From positions 1 through 5,556 of the forward strand of contig CABSMZ010000128.1 in assembly GCA_902478875.1 (NCBI GenBank): DNA of 5,556 nt, read 5' to 3'. A program made the position numbers and the translations under genes. Positions 1 through 4,617 of the stretch are shown here, piece after piece. The notes under the pieces are model-generated. The model worked only from the letters and a program-made list of their open reading frames with translations. It had not been told where the DNA came from and did no database searches. The stretch's first letter is position 1; each line of letters begins with the position of its first letter. The stretch is from an uncultured Collinsella sp. GTDB lineage: Bacteria > Actinomycetota > Coriobacteriia > Coriobacteriales > Coriobacteriaceae.

Positions 1-29
1 GTGGGCTCGGAGATGTGTATAAGAGACAG
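1..29. other. Nextera transposase adapter (sequencing artefact)
   Basis: These bases equal the last 29 bases of the Illumina Nextera read-2 adapter; positions 11-29 are the 19-base Tn5 mosaic end AGATGTGTATAAGAGACAG. It lies at the very start of the window, as expected for an untrimmed contig end. Read in frame with the next gene it gives the peptide M-Y-K-R-Q from a GTG at position 15, a false N-terminus that this adapter produces. Genomic sequence begins at base 30. Confidence 0.97.
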
Positions 30-203
30 GCACTTAAGGTGATCATCGAGCTGGTGAGCATTTTCGGAAATATGAGCATCGGCGGCACCGTGGGCCTCAC
101 CTGTGCGATCTTCCTGGCGGCCTACGGCGGCTACTTCCTGGTGACCTACCTCATGAGCGCCGGTATGGTGCAAGCTGCCATCGCCACCCGTTATAGCGAG
201 TAA
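30..203 (+). CDS. C-terminal fragment of a membrane protein, possibly an FtsX-like ABC transporter permease (5' end missing)
   Basis: An open frame runs from the adapter junction to a TAA at 201-203, giving 57 genomic codons starting A-L-K-V-I-I-E. The apparent GTG start at 15 lies inside the adapter, so the true start is off the contig. The fragment has a short amphipathic part, then one hydrophobic segment of about 25 residues (from GGTVGLTCAIF through YFLVTYLM), then a short polar tail ending RYSE. A last transmembrane helix followed by a brief cytoplasmic tail is how many FtsX-like ABC permeases (MacB/BceB type) end, and the YFLVTY stretch fits that, but the fragment is too short to be firm. 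It could be another multi-pass protein. It faces the aguR gene tail to tail and has no evident link to agmatine metabolism. Confidence 0.55.
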   Translation, partial: ALKVIIELVSIFGNMSIGGTVGLTCAIFLAAYGGYFLVTYLMSAGMVQAAIATRYSE

Positions 204-250
204 CTCGTTCAGCTTGGAATTATCGTAGGTTGAGCATAGGTCAGCGAAAA

Positions 251-343
251 CGCCCCTAAGCGAGCAAGGTGACGTGAAAGAGGAGGGAAGCGTACTTTGG
301 GTACGCGACCGACGATTGAACGTCAGATTGCCGCTTAGGGGCG
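251..343. repeat. Long imperfect palindrome able to form a ~93-base stem-loop
   Basis: Outer arms CGCCCCTAAGCG (251-262) and CGCTTAGGGGCG (332-343) are perfect 12-base inverted repeats. Inside, 264-267 pairs with 328-331 after one bulged A, a 2x2 internal loop follows (GG over GA), then 270-275 pairs with 320-325. At the tip, GCGTAC (290-295) pairs with GTACGC (301-306) across a 5-base loop. About 28 base pairs are thus arranged in one long arm. No coding frame explains it. It sits between two convergent genes, so it may be a bidirectional terminator, a dispersed palindromic (REP-like or MITE-like) element, or a small RNA. There is no T-tract on either side, so a simple intrinsic terminator is not the obvious reading. 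Confidence 0.7.
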
Positions 344-359
344 CTTGTAGCGTCGAACC

Positions 360-387
360 GTTACGCGGTTTGGTAAAACCGCGTAAC
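360..387 (-). terminator. Stem-loop directly after the aguR stop codon, possible terminator
   Basis: Perfect 12-base inverted repeat: GTTACGCGGTTT (360-371) and AAACCGCGTAAC (376-387) with a 4-base loop. It begins one base beyond the aguR stop (389-391 on the - strand), the usual place for a transcription end or a 3' stabilising hairpin. In neither direction is it followed by a run of T, so it is not a textbook rho-independent terminator; it may work with the nearby long palindrome or simply protect the mRNA end. Confidence 0.5.
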
Positions 388-388
388 T

Positions 389-1354
389 TCATCGCTTCCA
401 GAAGTGGAGGATGAGCGTGGTGCGATTTTGCTGCTCGGTTTTGACCAGGATGTTGTGGATGTGGGTCTTGACGGTGCCCACAGCAAGGAAGAGTTCGTCA
501 GCGATCTCTTGGTTCGACTTGCCCAGTACGACCAGACGCATAACCTCGGTCTCGCGGTTGGAGAGCTTGTAGGCGTTGCGATAGAAGGGCATCTGCTCTT
601 CGATGTGTCGATCAAGATCGCTGACGTTCTTTTCCTCGGGCGCCTCCTGCATGCGGATTGAAAGCACGTGGTAGGAGTAGATAATCAACAGAATCGCAAA
701 GTAGCACGCAAAGAAGTTCTCGCTAAAGTTGCGCTCGGACAGATATAGCTGCAGCCAAGAGGGTGCCAGACTCATGGGGATGACCAGGATGTTGTAGAAA
801 TCCTCGGCAACGATGCAACCGACCAGAATAGCGCCGATAATCAGGTGCTTTCGCTGGTTGTTGACGCGTGCCTTCAGCTCAACCTTTGTACTCTTATGAG
901 CCGTCCATAAGATATACAGTCCCACAAAGACAAGGAATGCCTGGCGTATCGTGTAGTAGATCCACTGACGCATGGGGCCGGAGGGGACTGCGACGATAGC
1001 CAGCGACTCGCACAGCAAAAACGTTAAGACGGGGATAGCGAACTGCTTTTTAGAATGCTTATCGAGCAAGTCCATGGCAATCAGCCAAATAAAAGCCTGT
1101 GAAGCGGTCGCCACAAGGGTCCGCAACACAGGCATGGTAATTGAGTAATAGTCGCTGGCCGGAAAACTCTCGTTTTGCAACGTGTATTCAAAAAAGAAGA
1201 TCTCAGTCATTTCGATGGCGTAGCAAATAAAAACGCCACTGCCATAGATAAAGAAGCGTCGACGGGACGAGGCATAGGCGGCAAGCGAAAGCACTGCCGT
1301 CACAATACAGATTACGAGTATCGCTTGGGTATAGAAGAACATGAGTGTGTCCAT
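389..1354 (-). CDS. aguR: Membrane-bound LuxR-type transcriptional regulator, AguR-like
   Basis: 321 residues. The first ~232 residues hold about seven hydrophobic helices (roughly 5-27, 34-56, 75-97, 104-124, 131-151, 170-192, 212-232). A charged linker follows (about 236-262), then a LuxR/GerE-type helix-turn-helix: LSNRETEVMRLVV at 264-276, the NQEIADELFLAVGTVKTHIHNI helices at 281-302, and a short end LILHFWKR. There is no receiver domain, so sensing should be through the membrane part. AguR of Streptococcus mutans and Lactococcus lactis is a LuxR-family transmembrane activator of the agmatine operon responding to agmatine (and low pH in S. mutans); the architecture and the divergent position beside aguB support the same role here, though the ligand is inferred. 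The ATG at 1352-1354 precedes the first helix and has only a weak ribosome site (AGGA about 11 bases upstream). Codon use is much less biased than in the agu enzymes, fitting low expression. Confidence 0.85.
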   Translation of the reverse strand: MDTLMFFYTQAILVICIVTAVLSLAAYASSRRRFFIYGSGVFICYAIEMTEIFFFEYTLQNESFPASDYYSITMPVLRTLVATASQAFIWLIAMDLLDKHSKKQFAIPVLTFLLCESLAIVAVPSGPMRQWIYYTIRQAFLVFVGLYILWTAHKSTKVELKARVNNQRKHLIIGAILVGCIVAEDFYNILVIPMSLAPSWLQLYLSERNFSENFFACYFAILLIIYSYHVLSIRMQEAPEEKNVSDLDRHIEEQMPFYRNAYKLSNRETEVMRLVVLGKSNQEIADELFLAVGTVKTHIHNILVKTEQQNRTTLILHFWKR

Positions 1355-1471
1355 CTGTCACCGTCCTGTCTCATTTTGATCCCTTATGGAGCCCGCTATA
1401 TCCCCCGGGTATACATGCCTCCGCCGGTCGTTCCATTGCGGATTAAACGCCAAGATACAGCATAGCCGTAT

Positions 1472-1561
1472 ACCGTTCGCGGTCCCAGACGGTAAACCCC
1501 CTGTAAACTCTTGACCTGCGGGTTTATATTGGATTAGAGAGGGTGTAACTCCGTGAACGGT
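1472..1561. promoter_or_regulatory. Pair of matching inverted sites, candidate AguR operator
   Basis: ACCGTTCGCGG (1472-1482) reappears inverted as CCGTGAACGGT (1551-1561): 10 of 11 bases agree when one is reverse-complemented. Each copy is also partly self-symmetric (CCGT-GA-ACGG is a perfect 4+4 palindrome; ACCG-TTCG-CGGT has 4+4 arms). Centres are about 78 bases apart. The promoter-proximal copy sits where a -35 box would be for a -10 at 1584-1589 (or 1575-1580), as for an activator touching RNA polymerase. AguR is the natural candidate to bind. The repeat is seen; the function is inferred. Confidence 0.45.
1492..1526. repeat. Helically phased GTAAAC direct repeat plus inverted copy
   Basis: GTAAAC occurs at 1492-1497 and 1503-1508, exactly 11 bases apart, so on the same DNA face. 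TAAACCC (1493-1499) is inverted perfectly as GGGTTTA (1520-1526), surrounding the TTGACC hexamer at 1511-1516. Such spacing is typical of dimeric regulator sites, but short AT-containing words can recur by chance. Confidence 0.3.
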
Positions 1562-1608
1562 CTTTAATCCCGAATAAACTAGGTAAAAATTGCATACGGG
1601 TGAATGAT

Positions 1609-1667
1609 GGTCTTGTCAACACGAGGCGTGATGTTCGAGCGCCTCATAGTTAATAGTCGGCAAGACC
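1609..1667 (+). promoter_or_regulatory. Nested stem-loop in the aguB leader
   Basis: GGTCTTGTC (1609-1617) can pair with GGCAAGACC (1659-1667), nine pairs with one G-U, and encloses a second stem GAGGCG/CGCCTC (1623-1628 with 1640-1645, 11-base loop). The outer stem closes eight bases before the AGGA ribosome site at 1675-1678. This would be in the transcript if the promoter lies around 1560-1597. It could stabilise the mRNA or affect access to the start; no T-tract follows, so it is not a clear terminator. Confidence 0.4.
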
Positions 1668-1685
1668 GGCGGAAAGGAAATCGAT

Positions 1686-2759
1686 ATGGCACTGCCTAAG
1701 GATTTCATCGACACCAACGACTTCACCAAAGAGCAGATCCTGGCTATCGAGGATCTTGGTCTGGCAATGAAGAAGGCCATTAAGGTTGACGGTTATTATC
1801 CGCACCTGCTCCGCAACAAGAGCCTTGGCATGATCTTCCAGCAGGTCTCCACCCGCACTCGTCTTTCCTTCGAGACCGCTATGACCGACCTCGGCGGCCA
1901 TGCTCAGTTCTATGGCCCTGGCACCATCCAGCTCGGCGGTCACGAGTCCCTGGGCGACACCGCTCGCGTTATGGGCTCGCTGCTCGACATCATGATGGCT
2001 CGCGTTGACCGTCACAAGGACGTCGTCGGCCTCGCCGAGGGCTCCGCTGTGCCCGTCATCAACGGCATGTCCGAGTTCAACCATCCCACGCAGGAGATGG
2101 GCGACCTCATGACCATGCTCGAGAACCTCCCCGAGGGCAAGAAGATCGAGGACTGCACCCTGGCCTTCATCGGCGACGCCACCCAGGTCTGCGTCTCCCT
2201 CATGTTCATCGCCTCCAAGGTCGGCATGAAGTTTGTCCAGTTTGGACCCAAGGGCCACCAGATCCCCGACGGCGGCCTGCACGTTGGCACCGTCGAGGAG
2301 CGCGCCGAGTTCGGCAAGCAGATGATGGCTATCGCCGAGGAGAACTGCAAGGTCTCCGGCGGCTCGGTTGTCATCTCCGACGACATCGAGTGCATCAAGG
2401 GCGCCGACTTCATCTACACCGACGTGTGGTATGGCCTGTACGACGAGGAGGTCTCGGGCGAGAACTACATGGACGTGTTCTATCCCAAGTATCAGGTCAC
2501 CATGGACATGATGAACTTCGCCGGCCCCAACTCCAAGTTCATGCACTGCCTGCCGGCCACCCGCAACGAGGAAGTCGTCGACGAGGTCATGGACGATCCC
2601 GAGCGCTCCCTGTGCTGGGTCGAGGCCGAGAACCGCAAGCACTCCATCCGTGCTCTCCTTGCCGCCCTGGGCAAGCGCACTCCGCTCAACGACGAGGACG
2701 TCGAGTACTCCGCCAAGGCTGAGCTCCACGCCGCTCTCGAGGCTCTCGAGCAGCTCTAA
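1686..2759 (+). CDS. aguB: Putrescine carbamoyltransferase (agmatine catabolism)
   Basis: 357 residues. Catalyses the reversible reaction of N-carbamoylputrescine and phosphate with putrescine and carbamoyl phosphate, in the cytoplasm; in this pathway it runs towards carbamoyl phosphate. The carbamoyl-phosphate site is intact: STRTR at 55-59, HPTQ at 133-136, and HCLPA at 287-291 with the catalytic Cys288. The ornithine-binding SMG motif of ornithine carbamoyltransferase is replaced by DVWYGLY (246-252), and YYPHLLRNKSLGMIFQQ-type text (37-53) also matches putrescine carbamoyltransferase of Enterococcus faecalis as I remember it. The extended C-terminal helix (about 335-357) fits the clamp seen in that enzyme. 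Compared with E. faecalis there are about 16 extra residues near 191-215. The ATG at 1686 has AGGA at 1675-1678, seven bases upstream. It is the first gene of the rightward operon, with neighbours of the same pathway, which makes an anabolic ornithine role unlikely. ptcA is a synonym. Confidence 0.93.
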   Translation: MALPKDFIDTNDFTKEQILAIEDLGLAMKKAIKVDGYYPHLLRNKSLGMIFQQVSTRTRLSFETAMTDLGGHAQFYGPGTIQLGGHESLGDTARVMGSLLDIMMARVDRHKDVVGLAEGSAVPVINGMSEFNHPTQEMGDLMTMLENLPEGKKIEDCTLAFIGDATQVCVSLMFIASKVGMKFVQFGPKGHQIPDGGLHVGTVEERAEFGKQMMAIAEENCKVSGGSVVISDDIECIKGADFIYTDVWYGLYDEEVSGENYMDVFYPKYQVTMDMMNFAGPNSKFMHCLPATRNEEVVDEVMDDPERSLCWVEAENRKHSIRALLAALGKRTPLNDEDVEYSAKAELHAALEALEQL

Positions 2760-2785
2760 GCCTCAAGGCTTCTTAAAGCACGTTT

Positions 2786-2818
2786 GCGGGCGGCGGATGC
2801 TCGTCTCCTGTCGCCCGC
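2786..2818 (+). other. GC-rich intercistronic stem-loop after aguB
   Basis: GCGGGCG (2786-2792) pairs perfectly with CGCCCGC (2812-2818) across a 19-base loop, starting 26 bases past the aguB stop. No T-tract follows, so it is more likely an mRNA stabiliser or processing site than a full terminator; partial attenuation between aguB and aguD cannot be excluded. Confidence 0.5.
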
Positions 2819-2821
2819 TCA

Positions 2822-2861
2822 CCGAGGCCCAGGCAATTGCCTTAATACCTTAGGGCCTCGG
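2822..2861 (+). other. Strong nested stem-loop upstream of aguD
   Basis: CCGAGGCCC (2822-2830) and GGGCCTCGG (2853-2861) are perfect 9-base inverted repeats; the loop holds the 12-base palindrome AGGCAATTGCCT (2831-2842). The next bases are ATCTGTCC, not a T-run. It ends 19 bases before the aguD ribosome site (2881-2886). With the preceding hairpin it fills most of the 133-base aguB-aguD gap and may set the relative levels of the two gene products. Confidence 0.55.
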
Positions 2862-2892
2862 ATCTGTCCAAGACTGAGCGAAGGAGCTCATC

Positions 2893-4332
2893 ATGAGCGA
2901 CGGAAAGAAAAAGCTTTCCTTCTTGACGGTCATTTCGACCATCATCTGCGTCGTCTTCGTTTGCGAGGCCGCCGCACCTGCTGCTGCCATTGGCAACCAG
3001 CAGTTCTTCTGGTGGATCTTCCTGATCCTGACCTTCCTGCTCCCTTACGGCATGGTTGTCGCCGAGCTCGGCACCACCTATGACGGCGAGGGCGGCATTT
3101 ACGACTGGGTACGCGATGGCCTGGGTGACAAGTGGGGCGCCCGCATTTCGTACTACTACTGGGTCAACTACCCGCTGTGGATCGCCTCGCTGGCTACCAT
3201 GTTCCCCGACATCCTGGGCATGGTCTTTGGCGTCGAGTTCAACCTAATTGCCAAGATGGGTATCGAACTTGCCTTTGTGTGGATCGTCTACCTTATGGGG
3301 CGCTCCAAGGCGGCCGACTCCGAGTGGGTCCTTAACGGAGGCGCTATCATCAAGGTCGCCGTTGCCGTTATCGTCGGCGCTCTGGGTATTTGGTATGCCA
3401 TGGAGAACGGTTTTGCGAACGACATGTCCGCTGCCACCTTCCTGCCCGAGCTCACCAACACCAACGCTCTTGGCTACCTGTCGATCATCATCTTTAACTT
3501 CATGGGCTTCGAGGTCATCTGCACCATGACCGATGACATGGCCGATCCCGCTCGCGATATTCCCAAGGCTATCATTGTCGGTGGCGTGGCTATTGCCGTC
3601 ATCTACCTGTTCGCTGGCTTCGGCATCGGCGCCGCTGTGCCGGCCGACTCCATCGACCCCGACTACGGCATGATCGTCGCAGTCCAGACCATGGTGGGCG
3701 ACTCCATGATCTTCAAGGTCATCTGCATCGCCTTCCTGATCACCCTGTTCGCTAACATGGCTGCTTGGTCCTTCGGCGTCAACTCCGTCGCTCGCTACGC
3801 TGCCGAGCACGGCAACATGCCCAAGGTCTTCGCCTCGATGATCTCCGAGGACGACATGCCCAACGGCGCCAACCTGGTCAACGCTGTCGTTGCCTCCCTG
3901 GTGCTGTGCCTGCAGCTCGTTCCCATCGACGCCATCTCCAACGGTGTCTTCTGGATGCTCTTCGGCACCTCCGTCGTCTTCCTGCTGCTCACCTACATCC
4001 CGATGTTCCCGGCATTCCTCAACCTTCGTAAGAACGACCCGAACCGTGAGCGCATCTTCACGTTCCCGTTTAAGGGCGCCATGATGAAGGTTATGCTCGC
4101 CATCCCCTGCATCGAGCTGGTTCTTGCCATCGTTGCAACGCTGGTACCGTTCTCCGCTGCTGAAATTGGCGACAAGGTCCCGATGATCGTCATCTTCATC
4201 GTGCTCGTGCTCATCGGCGAGGTCGTCCGCGTCGTCAGCGCCAAGGGCCGCAAGGAAGAGTACAAGGGTCTGACCCCTGAGCTCGCAGCCCAGCGTCTCG
4301 CTGAGGAGGCAGCCGAGGCCGAGGAGAACTAG
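2893..4332 (+). CDS. aguD: Agmatine/putrescine antiporter, APC superfamily
   Basis: 479 residues, about 12 hydrophobic helices, inner membrane. Exchanges external agmatine for internal putrescine in AgDI systems. APC-family marks: helix 1 with a helix-breaking EAAAPAAAIG stretch (25-34), the helix-2 region PYGMVVAELGTTYDGEGGIY (51-70, matching the family's AELG..Y...GG.Y pattern), the helix-6 region FMGFEVICTMTDDMADPARD (203-222) followed by IPKAI, and SFGVNSVARYAAEHGNMPK (293-311) at helix 8. Helix 1 lacks the GxG of many amino acid permeases, but the EAAAP form is what I recall for AguD. Substrate is inferred mainly from position between aguB and aguA; a related amine or glutamate/GABA exchanger would look similar. 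ATG at 2893 has AAGGAG at 2881-2886, six bases upstream. The tail (about 455-479) is polar and Glu-rich, a likely cytoplasmic end. Confidence 0.85.
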   Translation: MSDGKKKLSFLTVISTIICVVFVCEAAAPAAAIGNQQFFWWIFLILTFLLPYGMVVAELGTTYDGEGGIYDWVRDGLGDKWGARISYYYWVNYPLWIASLATMFPDILGMVFGVEFNLIAKMGIELAFVWIVYLMGRSKAADSEWVLNGGAIIKVAVAVIVGALGIWYAMENGFANDMSAATFLPELTNTNALGYLSIIIFNFMGFEVICTMTDDMADPARDIPKAIIVGGVAIAVIYLFAGFGIGAAVPADSIDPDYGMIVAVQTMVGDSMIFKVICIAFLITLFANMAAWSFGVNSVARYAAEHGNMPKVFASMISEDDMPNGANLVNAVVASLVLCLQLVPIDAISNGVFWMLFGTSVVFLLLTYIPMFPAFLNLRKNDPNRERIFTFPFKGAMMKVMLAIPCIELVLAIVATLVPFSAAEIGDKVPMIVIFIVLVLIGEVVRVVSAKGRKEEYKGLTPELAAQRLAEEAAEAEEN

Positions 4333-4380
4333 AGCACCCAAATTCGGGGCTCCAACCCTCCTCGTCACTCAACCATTCCC

Positions 4381-4425
4381 TGGGGTGGGTGCGAGCGATA
4401 GCTCCGGTAACCACCGCCCACCCCA
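4381..4425 (+). terminator. Possible intrinsic terminator or attenuator after aguD
   Basis: TGGGGTGGG (4381-4389) pairs perfectly with CCCACCCCA (4417-4425), 48 bases past the aguD stop. The bases after it, ATCTCTCTTCC, are pyrimidine-rich but not a pure T-run, so termination may be partial. A partial terminator would allow lower expression of aguA than of aguBD, or aguA could have its own promoter. Confidence 0.4.
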
Positions 4426-4587
4426 ATCTCTCTTCCGTATCCTTCGTGCGTTTTGTCTCCGCGCACCGGGTTACGTCGTCGCTTGCCGGTGCGACTCCGT
4501 GAAAACCGGCGCCGGGCGCCCCGACCTTTGCCGGGGAACGGGCGCCTACCATCTCTTGGTTTTAGGCTGCGGGTAACCCGCCCGCGG

Positions 4588-4606
4588 CAAACGATCGTTC
4601 GATTTG
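4588..4606 (+). promoter_or_regulatory. Small stem-loop abutting the aguA ribosome site
   Basis: CAAA (4588-4591) and CGA (4592-4594) pair with TCG (4599-4601) and TTTG (4603-4606), with one bulged A (4602) and loop TCGT. It contains the 10-base palindrome AACGATCGTT (4590-4599) and takes in the first G of the GGAGG site (4606-4610). It could tune ribosome access, or as DNA the palindrome could bind a protein. Confidence 0.35.
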
Positions 4607-4617
4607 GAGGAAATCTT

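Larger units (their letters stand above)
1355..1685. promoter_or_regulatory. Divergent control region between aguR and aguB
   Basis: 331 bases without a gene. It must hold promoters for aguR (leftward) and aguB (rightward). Towards aguB the strongest AT-rich stretch is 1561-1597, with possible -10 boxes TAAACT (1575-1580) and TAAAAA (1584-1589), neither with a good -35; that is common for activator-dependent promoters. TTGACC (1511-1516) is a good -35 but lacks a convincing -10 at 16-18 bases. Leftward, TATACC or TATAGC on the - strand (about 1396-1413) are possible -10 boxes with poor -35 partners. The region also carries paired inverted sites, a GTAAAC repeat and a structured leader, listed separately. 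Confidence 0.6.
4333..4617 (+). promoter_or_regulatory. Structured 285-base gap between aguD and aguA
   Basis: No credible gene. It contains at least four stems on the + strand: 4381-4389 with 4417-4425; 4462-4469 with 4486-4493 (CGCACCGG/CCGGTGCG); 4515-4523 with 4532-4546 (GGCG+CCCCG with CGGGG+CGCC, one-sided internal loop 4537-4542); and 4566-4573 with 4581-4588 (one G-U pair). GCCGGT (4485-4490) can instead pair with ACCGGC (4505-4510), which excludes the second stem. A gap this long inside an operon, with competing stems, suggests a cis-acting RNA or an extra regulated start for aguA. I match it to no known riboswitch class. Confidence 0.5.

Noticed and set aside
11..29. Tn5 mosaic end as a sign of a natural transposon
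   Set aside because: It is joined to the rest of the Nextera adapter and sits at the contig edge, with no transposase or second end.
1571..1605. ArgR (ARG box) operator upstream of aguB
   Set aside because: Only half-site similarity such as CGAATAAA and TGCAT; no full paired box with correct spacing.
1650..2729. Long antisense frame opposite aguB (359 codons)
   Set aside because: It is a shadow of the C/G-ending codons of aguB; the protein is low-complexity V/L/G/D/H-rich and matches no family.
1686..2759. Anabolic or catabolic ornithine carbamoyltransferase
   Set aside because: The ornithine SMG motif is replaced by YGLY and the neighbours are an AguD-like antiporter and agmatine deiminase.
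2786..2861. Rho-independent terminator ending transcription after aguB
   Set aside because: Good stems but no T-tract, and aguD follows in the same pathway with a strong ribosome site.
3244..4368. Long antisense frame opposite aguD (374 codons)
   Set aside because: Same codon-bias artefact; repetitive D/H/G/E-rich text in place of a recognisable protein, opposite a clear transporter.
4485..4523. Cobalamin riboswitch (GGTGCGACTCCG resembles part of its core)
   Set aside because: The rest of the core, including the CCCGCNACTG part and matching helices, is absent, and the downstream gene has no B12 link.
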